From NCBI GenBank assembly GCA_018700525.1, contig JABITN010000073.1, positions 1-64,000 on the forward strand: a DNA stretch of 64,000 nucleotides, read 5' to 3'. The translations under genes were made by a program, and so were the position numbers. The stretch comes from Opitutales bacterium. GTDB taxonomy: Bacteria > Verrucomicrobiota > Verrucomicrobiia > Opitutales > Opitutaceae. Within the stretch, counting starts at the first letter, position 1; the number at the start of each line of letters is the position of its first letter. The notes below the pieces were generated by a model. It had not been told where the DNA came from, did not search any database, and saw nothing but the letters and a program-made list of their open reading frames with translations. Of this stretch, positions 25,461 through 34,750 are shown piece after piece.

Positions 25461-26375
25461 TTATTTTTTGTTCTTTTTCTTGGTGTCTTCGGGCGTTTCG
25501 GTTTCTTCGAGTCCAACGGTTTCGAGGGTTCCAATGTCAACGCTTCCGGTTCCGAAATGAGTGCTGGATTTTGCGTATTTCTCCAGACTCGTTCCGTAGT
25601 GAGAACTGGCGGCGCGAGCGAGAGCAGGATAGGCATCTTCGAAATTCGTTCCAATTGAAGGCACGCTGAAACGCGTGGTCCAAAGAAGTTCCTTTTCTTT
25701 TGTTGTGCGGAGCTTTTCGTAGTCGTAGGCCATCAGAATTATAAAGTAGCGTTCGTCTTCGAGTTCGACGCGCAGGTCGAATTCTTCGGTTCTATTGATG
25801 TTTTTCCGATTCAAGGCACGACCGATCCCTAATTTACTATTGTTCATACCGGTTTGGTTCTCGTGACCGAATTCGCTTAGTCGTTTTAGGTCCTCGAAAT
25901 ACGTATCATTGATGGCTGGTTCTTCCGCGTCGATGCCTTGTTCGCCGTAAGGGTCGTCCATGTCTGTCTCAAAGAGCTCTGCCAAGTCTACTGGGACGCT
26001 TGTCGAACCGTAGTGCACTACTACCAGCAAATCGCCCGTATTCGGAGAGGCGGAAGGGTAGTAATTCCGTTGTTTCATCGAATTGCCAACTGTATTCACG
26101 ACTTCTTCGAACGTTACTTCTTTAAGGCTCTTATCGCTGATGTCACCTCCGTAGAAATTGCCTTTGATGAAAACGTACGTTTCGTATGTTGTTCCATTGT
26201 CCGATTCTTTTGTTTTGTTATAGCCCGCAGAGGCCTCGGAATCTACGAAGACGCGAGCCACTTTAGCTGCGAATGAGCTGTTGGTCACGACTGGAGTCAG
26301 CACTAAAGCTGCAAGCGAAAATAGGCGCGTCAATTTCAAGGTCTTCGGAAGCAATTTGCTTAGATTGTTGTTCAT
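25461..26375 (-). CDS. Secreted hypothetical protein upstream of M28 peptidase
   Basis: No named family recognised. The 304-residue protein has a signal peptide (LFSLAALVLTPVVTNSSFAA) and a mixed fold starting with VARVFVDSEASAGYNK. It contains a helix region around 75-95, a central loop rich in acidic residues, RYFIILMAYDYEKL near 210 and a late SVPSIGTNFEDAYPALARAA helix. The C terminus is lysine-rich (EDTKKKNKK). Its stop codon abuts the ATG of the M28 gene, so the two form an operon and may act together outside the cytoplasm. The pattern resembles conserved verrucomicrobial secreted proteins of unknown role. Confidence 0.8.
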   Translation of the reverse strand: MNNNLSKLLPKTLKLTRLFSLAALVLTPVVTNSSFAAKVARVFVDSEASAGYNKTKESDNGTTYETYVFIKGNFYGGDISDKSLKEVTFEEVVNTVGNSMKQRNYYPSASPNTGDLLVVVHYGSTSVPVDLAELFETDMDDPYGEQGIDAEEPAINDTYFEDLKRLSEFGHENQTGMNNSKLGIGRALNRKNINRTEEFDLRVELEDERYFIILMAYDYEKLRTTKEKELLWTTRFSVPSIGTNFEDAYPALARAASSHYGTSLEKYAKSSTHFGTGSVDIGTLETVGLEETETPEDTKKKNKK

Positions 26376-26596
26376 GTCGTCTGAATCGGAAATTAGGGTT
26401 AGCTAATTTGGTTGATAGATTTTTCGGAATGTTCGTTTGCTACGGAAAACGTGCAATATCTAAATTCCGGTAATCTTTAACCAGTAAACGTCCGAAATTG
26501 GACGAAGTTACGGATAGATTTGGCGCACCGATAAGAGAAACACGCAAATTGGCTATATACGGCCAAGCGCAAGAGGGAGTGGGTTTCCCGAGAGAA

Positions 26597-27361
26597 TCAA
26601 CTACCATTCTCGCCGAATACGAATGGCTGAGAGACCGCTACGATAACTTTGCGACCTTTGCTCGTTGGCGGGTTGAATCTCCATTGTTCAAGGGCGTCTT
26701 GAGCGGCTTCGAGTAATCGAATGTCAATTTTGCCCTCGATCCTATCTATGTGCGGCAAGCGAACGTATCCTTCGGTATCAATGTAGAATGTGAAAATACC
26801 TACGGTATTACGGTGTTTTGCATTCAGTCTTTTGGGGACAAGGGGTTTGACGGTTTTTATGAGTTCGGGATAGGTGTCCAGCTGGTCGAATTCTACAATT
26901 TCAATCCGATCGATAGGACTGGGGTTGCTGTACTTCATTATTACGTCCGCAATACCCGAACTTATATTTAACGAGACCACATCGCCTTGAGATCGGAAAT
27001 TGATATCGATCGCTCCGATTATCGAAATCGGTTTTCCTTTCCACATGGGTGGAGCGAATTTCCATTGGCCAATAACTGACTCTACTTCTTTTGCGAAATC
27101 CTTGTGACTTGCTTGAGTGACGAGCCAGTCGCGAAGTTCTCCTGAGTAGTCGATGTCGACGTGGATTGTGACGTGCCCCCAAGTTAACCCCCTATTTCGT
27201 AGGGAAATGGGAAATATGGGTTCTTTAATAACTTTAAATTGGAGGTCTACGCCGTCGCCGGTCAAATTGTATTCGTATGCGGGATCTACTTCGTTTTCGA
27301 TGCTAAATAGCGATGGAAGTAGAAACAAAGTAACGGATAGAATGACGATAAATGTTTTCAT
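26597..27361 (-). CDS. Secreted protein with two TonB C-terminal-like domains
   Basis: From ATG 27361 the 254-residue protein starts with a signal peptide (KTFIVILSVTLFLLPSLFS). It then has two domains of similar pattern. The first (about 45-120) reads VTIHVDIDYSGELRDWLVTQ and ends GQWKFAPPMWKGKPI. The second (about 165-250) reads GIFTFYIDTEGYVRLPHI and ends EQWRFNPPTSKGRKV. Both match the TonB C-terminal pattern of a strand, an alpha helix and a WKFxPPxxxGKxV end. It lacks the membrane anchor and proline-rich region of an energy transducer, so it is probably a soluble or periplasmic relative. A 5' extension to 27418 lies before the signal and was not used. Confidence 0.75.
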   Translation of the reverse strand: MKTFIVILSVTLFLLPSLFSIENEVDPAYEYNLTGDGVDLQFKVIKEPIFPISLRNRGLTWGHVTIHVDIDYSGELRDWLVTQASHKDFAKEVESVIGQWKFAPPMWKGKPISIIGAIDINFRSQGDVVSLNISSGIADVIMKYSNPSPIDRIEIVEFDQLDTYPELIKTVKPLVPKRLNAKHRNTVGIFTFYIDTEGYVRLPHIDRIEGKIDIRLLEAAQDALEQWRFNPPTSKGRKVIVAVSQPFVFGENGS

Positions 27362-27454
27362 AGCTTTTAGATGCTTTCCTCCTCCCGAGGACAATTGTAT
27401 TATCGCTTGATATTGCAAAAATGCAACTTCGAAATCGTTTCCGCTACGGTTTCA

Positions 27455-28475
27455 TTAGCTCCGCTGCTCATTGTAGATACTAAGTCGAATACCTATAGTG
27501 GCGGCGATACAGCCACCGAGCGAATTTCCCAAAAGGTCAAGGTGGCTCGGGGAGCGGGAGGGTAGATAGATTTGGGCGAATTCGATCGCAAAACTTAGGG
27601 TGAAACAGGCCAAGACCACGCTTGCGAAACCGAGTATCCTCAATCCGGTGTTTCGGACTATCAATAGGTGGAAAACCAGTCCAATCGGTACAAACCCGAA
27701 TACATTTAGAAACGGATCTTGAAATTGCCTTGATCGGTTTGAATCCTAATCGGAGAGGAATGCGAATTGCTTCGACTCAATTGGCTTGAATTTGTTGGGC
27801 TCTTGCAAGGCGAATGCACTGGAACGCAGATTCGGGACAGTGGTGCCGCCTGCGTTTCCAAAGGAGTATTCGATCAATGGATATAGGCTTTTATTTTCAA
27901 TCGCCTGTGGGTCGGTCTGCTGATCGAAAATTGCGAACCAATTCATTTTTCCGATCTAGTATTGTTCGCCGGACGCACTGGCGCCCAAAACGATTTGGGC
28001 GAATGTCGAAGTATCCGGGCCTATAAAGGTGAATCCTTTTCCTCGTTCCGCTAGCGTGCCGTTTACGTAAATGAAGGTTTCGCCGTTTTCGAAGCAGTCT
28101 CTTAGCCCAATTTCGCGGTACAACCTTTCGGTCGACGAAGCAGAACGTCGGCTTCTGATGGCTAGGTTTGAATGCCATTGGCGATTATAAGTGGCGGTTA
28201 CTCTTTACCGTAGTGTAGCTCAACGAAAGTTCCGAGGCCATTGAGCGTCCGCGTTGGGGTTAATTGGAGGAGCATGCTGATGGGTTGTTCGGGGGCGAGT
28301 GGTAGACTGTCGATGGTGTAGGCGATACCTCGTTGGCTGGATTCACCTTATAGGCTAGCGAGGTTGAAAATGGAGTCCGCCGGTTTTAGAGTGAAATTCG
28401 TGATCGTTGCGCGAAATAAAATTGAATGGGGCAACGCCAAAATAGATCGTCATCTTTAGAATGACGCCGGACAGC
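27455..28475 (-). pseudogene. Decayed LamG-like/VanZ fusion gene
   Basis: Minus-strand pieces rebuild a protein with an N-terminal membrane segment (WLSGVILKMTIYFGVAPF), a LamG-like jellyroll (YTIDSLPLAPEQPISMLLQL; ENGETFIYVNGTLAERGKGF; QIVLGASASGEQY) and a VanZ domain (VFGFVPIGLVFHLL; FTLSFAIEFAQIYLPSRSPS). Lesions include TAGs at 27956-27958 and 27746-27748, a TAA after VELHYGKE, and frameshifts near 28190 and 28350. VanZ-LamG fusions are known in Planctomycetota and Verrucomicrobiota; their role is unclear. With at least four lesions this gene is dead. The last 210 bases from 27664 are still open and could express a short VanZ piece, but without its first helices. Confidence 0.8.
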
Positions 28476-28513
28476 CATTTGGTTAGTGGACGCGATGGAG
28501 AGCCAGGGCCTCC

Positions 28514-28690
28514 TTAAAAAAAGAAGTCGTTAAGCGTATCCAAATAGTGATCTATGCGGTCGATTCGCATGTAAGCGATTATCGTTGATGGATCGGTTCG
28601 ATGAACGCTTCAAGGGTAATTCGATTTCGATCGTTCGTAGAAGAGAATCTCGAATCGCGGAATTTGCTTCCAATGCCCAGGGAGCTCCGA
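28514..28690 (-). pseudogene. C-terminal remnant of an unidentified protein
   Basis: Just upstream of the VanZ remnant the minus strand encodes coding-like pieces in more than one frame. IIAYMRIDRIDHYLDTLNDF ends at a TAA at 28514, and PGHWKQIPRFEILFYERSKS lies earlier. They read like the end of a protein whose middle carries frameshifts. The family is not recognised. Position before the LamG-VanZ gene suggests the two were once one unit, decaying together. Evidence is composition and continuity only, so this could be chance. Confidence 0.35.
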
Positions 28691-28726
28691 TCTTATGCCA
28701 CTTTTGAAGGCTAAAATTTCTGGTAC

Positions 28727-30898
28727 ATGTTCCCACGCGCAAAATCCTTTCTTCGCAAACACGTTCTCGCGACTTTCGTAGGCATATGCTTCGCCAACGC
28801 TCTGGTCGTTTTTATTAGCGGTTGCAGTTCCCGCGAAGAGATCGAGAAGATCGCTTCTGCGGAGTCAGTGCCTGAAGCCAAGGTTTATCCAAAACACGAA
28901 GACTGGAATCTAGCGGTGACCTGTCGCGAATGTCACGCGGAGCAGTATGACGACTGGATGGGCAGCCATCACCAATTGGCCCATCGGAGAATTGATCCAG
29001 AACGGGATGCGGAGGCATTTTCGGGAGTCAAAACAACGGATGAGGCGGGTCGTAGTTTCGATTTGTTGGCGGATGGAGGTGATTTTGGCATTTCCGAAGC
29101 GGGAGCGGGTTTGCCAAGCGGAGTGGACGCAGTCATCGGAGAAACGCCGATTCAACAATTTCTCGTACCGTTCGAAGGCGGGCGATTTCAGATTCAGGAA
29201 ATGACTTGGGATCCTCACAAAAAGGAATGGTTTAATGTCTTCGGCAATGAAGTCCGCGATACGGGTGACTGGGGCCATTGGAGTCAACAGGGCATGAATT
29301 GGAATTCCAATTGCGCATGGTGCCACATGACGGATTACAAGAAAAACTACAACCTAGAGACCAACGAATACGCGAGCACGTGGGAGATCGAAGCGATCTC
29401 TTGCATTCAGTGTCACTCTGACATGGAGCATCACGTAGCGGCTGCTCGAGCGGGCGATTACACTCAACGAATAGGTGAACCCAATATCGAATTGGCGATG
29501 GATAATTGCGCGAGCTGCCATGCTCGTCGTGAAGAATTGACCGATAGTGGCTTTCACGCAGGCGAAAAATTCGACGAGCATTTTCGTCTCGTACTTCCCG
29601 ATTTGCCGAATGCGTATTTCGTAGATGGCAAGGCAGATGAGGAGAATTACGTTTTCGCTTCTTTGAAGTTGAGCCGCATGGGCCACAAGGGAGTTAGCTG
29701 TTTAGATTGTCACAATCCCCATTCTCACGAAACGATTCTTCCCGTAGAAGACAATTCGCTCTGTCTTCGCTGTCATAGTACCGGATTAAACGAGGCGACG
29801 ATTATCGATCCAATTACGCACTCGAATCACAAAGCCGATAGCGCTGGCAACCAATGCGTGACCTGTCACATGCCGCAGCGCGACTACATGCAGCGCGATC
29901 CGCGACACGATCATGGTTTCACTATTCCGGATCCACAATTGACTATCGATTACAATGTTCCGAATGCATGCGCAGCTTGCCATGAAGATAAATCGACTGA
30001 ATGGGCCCGAGATGCGATTGATAAGTGGTATCCTGAATCCGAGCGCCGGGATGAATTAAGAGATCGCGCTGGCGTACTTCACGCATATTACAATGGCGAT
30101 GGAAACGCTTCGACCGATGTACATCGCTTGTTGCAGAGTGAAGAGAATACGTATTGGCGATCGACTTACTTGAGAATTCTTGGAGCGATGGCTCCAGGCA
30201 CGCCGGAAAGCTTGGATGCCGCTCTCGCTGGAATTAGATCGGAATCCCCAGTCGAGCGGGAATCTGCCATGCGGATTCTCGGTAATCGGAGTGACCGTTT
30301 GGCGGATGTACAGAAGGGACTGAACGATCCATCGCTTCTCGTTCGAAACCAAAGCGCGGATACGCTTTCATCGATGTTCAACCCGAACCAGAAGGCATTT
30401 AAAGAATGGAAAACCTATGCGGAGGTGAACTCAGATCGTCCGGCGGGCGCGTTGCGAAGAGCAGAATTAGCGATTCAGCAAGGCGATTTGTATTTGGCGA
30501 GGCAACTTGCAGAGCAGGCAGCGAGTTTCGACAAGAACAATGCTCACTTGCTCTACGATATCGCTATTATGTTCGCTCGTATCGGCGATGTAAACGGAGC
30601 ACTCTACAAAATTGCAAAAGCGAAGGAATTGGATGATTCTATTGCACTGCTTTATTTTGGCGAAGGACTTTTGCACGCGGAGAATGGAGACACCATGAAG
30701 ACGATCGAAGCAATGGAACAAGCCGTTGAGAAGGATGAAACACAGGATCGGTGGTGGTATAATTTAGGTGTGGCTTATATGCAGACTAACCAGACGGAAA
30801 AGGCTCAGAACGCCTTGATTCAGGCGGTTCAACTAAACCGAACCGAGATGCAATACCAGCAGGTTTTAGGTCAGCTGATGCAACAACAGCAGCAATAG
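28727..30898 (+). CDS. Eight-haem cytochrome c lipoprotein with C-terminal TPR domain
   Basis: The 723-residue protein has a lipoprotein signal with lipobox ISGC (Cys33). Eight CxxCH haem sites start at about residues 66, 196, 226, 261, 325, 346, 377 and 415. After the haem domain come a HEAT-like stretch (about 460-545) and TPR units (about 565-710), ending in a Q-rich tail (QQQQQ). Such cytochrome-TPR proteins occur in Planctomycetota and Verrucomicrobiota and are taken to carry electrons at the periplasmic membrane face, possibly as multihaem reductases related to the NapC/octahaem group. No quinol oxidase partner is adjacent. It is monocistronic, convergent with the aldo/keto reductase gene (11 bp). 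The substrate is unknown. Confidence 0.9.
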   Translation: MFPRAKSFLRKHVLATFVGICFANALVVFISGCSSREEIEKIASAESVPEAKVYPKHEDWNLAVTCRECHAEQYDDWMGSHHQLAHRRIDPERDAEAFSGVKTTDEAGRSFDLLADGGDFGISEAGAGLPSGVDAVIGETPIQQFLVPFEGGRFQIQEMTWDPHKKEWFNVFGNEVRDTGDWGHWSQQGMNWNSNCAWCHMTDYKKNYNLETNEYASTWEIEAISCIQCHSDMEHHVAAARAGDYTQRIGEPNIELAMDNCASCHARREELTDSGFHAGEKFDEHFRLVLPDLPNAYFVDGKADEENYVFASLKLSRMGHKGVSCLDCHNPHSHETILPVEDNSLCLRCHSTGLNEATIIDPITHSNHKADSAGNQCVTCHMPQRDYMQRDPRHDHGFTIPDPQLTIDYNVPNACAACHEDKSTEWARDAIDKWYPESERRDELRDRAGVLHAYYNGDGNASTDVHRLLQSEENTYWRSTYLRILGAMAPGTPESLDAALAGIRSESPVERESAMRILGNRSDRLADVQKGLNDPSLLVRNQSADTLSSMFNPNQKAFKEWKTYAEVNSDRPAGALRRAELAIQQGDLYLARQLAEQAASFDKNNAHLLYDIAIMFARIGDVNGALYKIAKAKELDDSIALLYFGEGLLHAENGDTMKTIEAMEQAVEKDETQDRWWYNLGVAYMQTNQTEKAQNALIQAVQLNRTEMQYQQVLGQLMQQQQQ

Positions 30899-30909
30899 CG
30901 ACTCGGCCG

Positions 30910-31890
30910 TTATTTTTGGAAAAGCTCCTTAATGAAAAGCATGTCTTTGGAGCTTAGCTTGCGTTCTACCGAATACAGGTTGCAGGACACTTGAGTTTCG
31001 TTTCGAAATCCCGGAATAACGCAAGCGACGTTTGGGAAATCCAATACGTAGCGCAAAGCGACGCTTGATAAGTCTTCAGTCTTCTCTCCGAAACGCTCTT
31101 TAAGTTTCGCCAGTTTCGGTGCAAGACGCTCCAGGGCTGGGACAGCGAATTTGGGATTCCCGCTTCGGTGGTCGCCTGACTCGAATACCGGAGGATTAGT
31201 CGCATCATATTTATCGAGCAGCAAACCTTGGTTTAAGGGGCTGAAAGCGACAAACGATAATTGATTCTTTTCCAGCATTTGGCCAACAATGCCTGTTGGT
31301 TCAATAAATTTCGTATCCATCGCATGGGCCCAGCTTTGAAGTACTGTGGGCTTAACTATCGGAACGATTTTTTCGAAACGAGAGGAGCGATAAGCTGATT
31401 GGCCGACTAGGCGGATTTTCCCTTCTTGCTTCAGAGCCTGCATGGTTTCCGCAGCTTCGGCTAAATAGCAGTCATCTTTTCCGAATTGGTCGTGATGCAG
31501 GTAGTAGATGTCGAGGTAGTCGCGGTTTAGATTGGCAAGGGATTGGTCGCATTGACGGCGAATGTTTTCGGCCTCATAAGCATGAGGGGCCTCGCCTTGG
31601 AGATAGCCGACTTTCGAGGCTATTACGAAGTCTTCGTTCTTGAGGCCCAGTTTTTCGAATACTACTGCAAGTCGCCGCTCTGCAATTCCGTTTCCGTAGA
31701 CATCTGCGTTGTCAAAGTGATTAACGCCAGCGTCAAAGCCCGCTTTTACGGCTTCGCTAATATCGGATAGGTTAACATTGGCCCAACCTGAAGAGTGCCC
31801 ATTCTTCCAATTGAGTCCGCCCATAGTCCAACAGCCGAGACTGATCTCGGAGACTTTTATGTCGCTGGATCCCAGCCGTCGGTATTCCAT
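30910..31890 (-). CDS. Aldo/keto reductase
   Basis: The 326-residue cytoplasmic protein has the AKR barrel signature. It starts EYRRLGSSDIKVSEISLGCW; the catalytic Asp and Tyr lie in FDNADVYGNG, the Lys in VIASKVGY and the His in DIYYLHHDQF. LVGQSAYRS and the late ALRYVLDFPNVACVIPG are also typical. It should reduce an aldehyde or ketone with NADPH. It is last of a probable minus-strand operon, 19 bp after the sugar dehydrogenase stop. The tail KDMLFIKELFQK is normal for the family. A sugar or aldehyde role is inferred from the neighbour; nothing fixes the substrate. Confidence 0.93.
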   Translation of the reverse strand: MEYRRLGSSDIKVSEISLGCWTMGGLNWKNGHSSGWANVNLSDISEAVKAGFDAGVNHFDNADVYGNGIAERRLAVVFEKLGLKNEDFVIASKVGYLQGEAPHAYEAENIRRQCDQSLANLNRDYLDIYYLHHDQFGKDDCYLAEAAETMQALKQEGKIRLVGQSAYRSSRFEKIVPIVKPTVLQSWAHAMDTKFIEPTGIVGQMLEKNQLSFVAFSPLNQGLLLDKYDATNPPVFESGDHRSGNPKFAVPALERLAPKLAKLKERFGEKTEDLSSVALRYVLDFPNVACVIPGFRNETQVSCNLYSVERKLSSKDMLFIKELFQK

Positions 31891-31909
31891 AGAGGCTAGT
31901 TTTCTAAGT

Positions 31910-33346
31910 CTATTTCGCTGGAACGAGACGGTAGATACTACCCTTGGCTGGGGTGCCGCTGGTTAGAGAAACGTAGAGGTAGCCGTCTGGGCCGTTTGCG
32001 ACATCGCGGACACGTCCTTGATTTTTTAGGACGATTTCGTCATCAACCACTTCGCCGTCTTCGATAGTCAGGCGATGTAACTCTTGAGAAGCCATACCTG
32101 AAACAAAGAGGTTGCTTTTCCAATTGTAGAAACGATTGCCTTCATAGAAATCGATGCCGCAGGAGGCGATCGAGGGAACCCAATAATGCTTAGGCTGTTC
32201 CATGCCTTCTTGGCTTGTGGAATCGGTCATGGGCGATCCATTGTAGTTCATTCCGTATGTGATGACTGGCCAGCCAAAGTTGAGTCTTGGGCGTATCCTA
32301 TTGGTCTCGTCGCCACCGCGCGGACCATGTTCGGTCTCCCAAAGCTCTCCGGTGCTTGGATCGACATCGAGGCCTTGCGGGTTGCGGTGTCCATAACTCC
32401 AGATGCTTGCGTAGGCTCCTGGTTGATCAGCAAAAGGGTTGTCGGTAGGGATGCGTCCGTCGTCATGGATCCGGTGGATTTTTCCGTTAGGGCGAGTAAT
32501 GTCCTGGGCCATGTCTTGACGGCCGCGATCGCCAATACTGAAAAAGAGATAGCCTTCTTCAAACGCAAAGCGCGATCCGAAGTGCACGCCTGAATTTGTA
32601 TGGAATTCGGCTGGAGCGTGAAAAATTTCCTCTTGATCGACCCATTCTTCTCCTTTGATACGTCCGCGTACAACTGCGGTCATTCCGGCTGGTTTGTTGG
32701 CCTCGAAGCCGCCTACATTCTCCGCATAGGAGAGATAGATCCATCGGTTTTCCTCATAGTCGGGGTGAAGGGCGACTTCGAGAAGACCGCCTTGACCGTG
32801 AGTCCAAACTTTCGGTGTGCCGTTAATCGGACCGGTTAATTTACCGTTTTTGACGATCCAGAGTTTGCCGTCGCGTTGCGTTGTTATGAGGTTGCCGTTG
32901 GGCATGAAATCGAGCGACCAGAGGATGCCTTTGGCATCCACGACTTTTTGCATTTCGAATGAATGCTTCTCGGTTTTGAAAACACCGCCGTTTGGCTCTA
33001 AGCGCTTCCCAAGAGCGTCCTTATCGGCAAGTTGGTTTTGCTCGCGGATATAGATAACGAGCGAACGGATTTGATCCTCGCTGAATACGTCTTTCCAAGG
33101 AGCCATTCCGAGTTCCGGAAATCCGTCGCTAATCGACTTGGCGATGTCCGCATCGGTCGGACCATGTTTCCAAATGTCGTCTATAAGCGATTGGCCGGAA
33201 CCGCCTTCAAGTTGCTTGCCATGGCAACTCGCACAAGAGGCTTGGTAGAGTTCGTCGACCTTGCCGCTGCCGATTCGATTTTGGGCGTTTCCGGCGAAAA
33301 TCGGGCAAAAAGCTGCAAAGAGTATGAAAGCTTTGATGGGGTTCAT
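31910..33346 (-). CDS. PQQ-type sugar dehydrogenase fused to cytochrome c
   Basis: From ATG 33346 the 478-residue protein has a signal peptide (IKAFILFAAFCPIFAGNAQ) and a cytochrome c domain with CASCH at 38-42. The likely distal Met ligand is in ELGMAPWKD. From about residue 130 a glucose/sorbosone dehydrogenase beta-propeller follows (FMPNGNLITTQRDGKLWIV; GQGGLLEVALHPDY; FFSIGDRGRQDMAQDITRP; GHRNPQGLDVDP; ETEHGPRGGDETN). It would oxidise a sugar in the periplasm and pass electrons to its haem. A longer frame to 33478 adds residues before the signal peptide and was rejected. Operon neighbours are the beta-CASP gene (25 bp upstream) and aldo/keto reductase (19 bp downstream). Confidence 0.92.
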   Translation of the reverse strand: MNPIKAFILFAAFCPIFAGNAQNRIGSGKVDELYQASCASCHGKQLEGGSGQSLIDDIWKHGPTDADIAKSISDGFPELGMAPWKDVFSEDQIRSLVIYIREQNQLADKDALGKRLEPNGGVFKTEKHSFEMQKVVDAKGILWSLDFMPNGNLITTQRDGKLWIVKNGKLTGPINGTPKVWTHGQGGLLEVALHPDYEENRWIYLSYAENVGGFEANKPAGMTAVVRGRIKGEEWVDQEEIFHAPAEFHTNSGVHFGSRFAFEEGYLFFSIGDRGRQDMAQDITRPNGKIHRIHDDGRIPTDNPFADQPGAYASIWSYGHRNPQGLDVDPSTGELWETEHGPRGGDETNRIRPRLNFGWPVITYGMNYNGSPMTDSTSQEGMEQPKHYWVPSIASCGIDFYEGNRFYNWKSNLFVSGMASQELHRLTIEDGEVVDDEIVLKNQGRVRDVANGPDGYLYVSLTSGTPAKGSIYRLVPAK

Positions 33347-33371
33347 TGAATTGGTGATAGGACTAATAGGT

Positions 33372-34736
33372 TTACTCGATTTCGATGGTTTCGAGCGGTT
33401 TGGGATCAATAACGGTGAGCTTGGGATTGCTTTCCATGAGCGCTTTCGCGAACCAATCGCGGGCTCCGATATCGCCATGAGTGAGGACGATGGTTTTGGG
33501 TTTTGCGCTGACCGCGAAATTCAAGAGTTCCTCGCGGTCGGCGTGGCCGCTCATTTCGAAGCGATCGATTTGGGCGCGAATGGTAGTTTGGTAATCGAGT
33601 GTTTCGAAAACAAACGTTTCGCCTGGGCCCGATTCAAGAAGTTTGCCGCCTGGCGTGGAAGGGTCGCAGTAACCGACGAAGCAAATAGAATTGCGTGCTT
33701 GATGGATGAGGCTGGCTGCGAGGCCGTAACTGGGAGTGCGCGCAACCATCATGCCGCTGCTCAAGATGTAGATACCTTGCACGGCAGGTTCTTTACCTGG
33801 AGTTAACTTGCGCGGGGGACGCTTGAGTCGAAGCTCTTTGATGGTTTTTCGAGTGAAGTTCACTTGCCCGGTACGTTTGGAGATTTGATCGAGGTGATCG
33901 GCGATCGCCATGCCGAGACCGGCTCCAAAGATCGGACAGGTGGGGATGAGGTCTTGTTTGCGGGCGTTGTTGAGAATTGTAAGGATTTCTTGCATACGCC
34001 CGAGGGCGAACACAGGAATGAGAACGGATCCCCCTCGGTGGAGCGTAGCTGTAATCGTTTCGAGAAGACGAGCAATTTCTTTGGGGCGCGTTTTATCCTT
34101 AGGACGCTCGGTTTCACCTCGGGTTGTTTCCAGTATGATTGAATCGAAGGTTCGCTCTTTGGGGAATTTCGCCCCGGGTAGCGTTTGCTGCTTGTCGAAG
34201 AGTACATCTCCAGTGAAGAAGCGTCGCTTCCCTTGGTGATTGATTTCGAGGCCGCCTGCTCCCGCGACGTGTCCAGCTGCGTGGAGCGTGAGCTCCATGG
34301 TTTGCTCATCTTCGATGAATGCGACTGATTTTCCGAAAGGAAGGACTTCGAATCGATCTGATATTCGGTCTACTTCTTCGTGCGTGAAAAGCGGATACTC
34401 TTCAATGTTATGCTCGGCTCGTTGCCTAGTCATAACATTGCAGGAGTTGTGTAACATTCGCTCGATGAGCATTTGGCTGGATTGACTCATGAAAGCGTGA
34501 GCATTGGGATGCTTGCGCATGAGGATCGGAAGCGAGCCAATATGATCAAGGTGGCAATGCGTAATGACGATGAAGTTAATTTCGGCACCTTCTAGCGCTG
34601 AGAAGTCGGGGATCGTATTGCCGCCTGTTTCTTTTGGGTTGAGTCCCGAATCGACAATGAATTGGAAGGCTCCCAGTTCTACGAAAAGCGAATTGGCACC
34701 AATGCCTCCTGCTTTGTTTAGGTCAGTAATTCGCAT
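33372..34736 (-). CDS. MBL-fold beta-CASP exonuclease (RNA processing family)
   Basis: From ATG 34736 the 454-residue protein has the metallo-beta-lactamase motif HCHLDH (His60, His62, Asp64, His65), then LHAAGHVAGAGGLE and FTGDV for other metal ligands. The beta-CASP domain follows with VLIPVFALGRMQEIL, YILSSGMM and SGHADREELL near the C terminus. Such proteins are RNA 3'-end or 5'-exonuclease-type enzymes (CPSF73/YSH1-like) with wide bacterial distribution. It follows the tRNA t6A dehydratase gene by 14 bp and precedes the sugar dehydrogenase, so the operon mixes RNA and redox genes. Whether it processes RNA here is inference; the fold and metal site are clear. Confidence 0.93.
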   Translation of the reverse strand: MRITDLNKAGGIGANSLFVELGAFQFIVDSGLNPKETGGNTIPDFSALEGAEINFIVITHCHLDHIGSLPILMRKHPNAHAFMSQSSQMLIERMLHNSCNVMTRQRAEHNIEEYPLFTHEEVDRISDRFEVLPFGKSVAFIEDEQTMELTLHAAGHVAGAGGLEINHQGKRRFFTGDVLFDKQQTLPGAKFPKERTFDSIILETTRGETERPKDKTRPKEIARLLETITATLHRGGSVLIPVFALGRMQEILTILNNARKQDLIPTCPIFGAGLGMAIADHLDQISKRTGQVNFTRKTIKELRLKRPPRKLTPGKEPAVQGIYILSSGMMVARTPSYGLAASLIHQARNSICFVGYCDPSTPGGKLLESGPGETFVFETLDYQTTIRAQIDRFEMSGHADREELLNFAVSAKPKTIVLTHGDIGARDWFAKALMESNPKLTVIDPKPLETIEIE

Positions 34737-34750
34737 AGGAATGTGGGAAT

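Noticed and set aside
26498-26716. Plus-strand 72-codon frame with a DEVTDRFGAPIRETRK stretch resembling an SmpA/OmlA-type C terminus
   Set aside because: It overlaps the well-supported TonB_C-like gene on the other strand, has no upstream start region or signal, and the similarity is too short to separate from chance.
1899-28475. TGA and TAG appearing where tryptophan is expected in three broken genes, hinting at an alternative genetic code
   Set aside because: Intact genes in the same window end in TGA, TAG and TAA and use TGG freely inside. The affected genes mostly also carry frameshifts or other lesions, so simple TGG-to-stop decay is enough.
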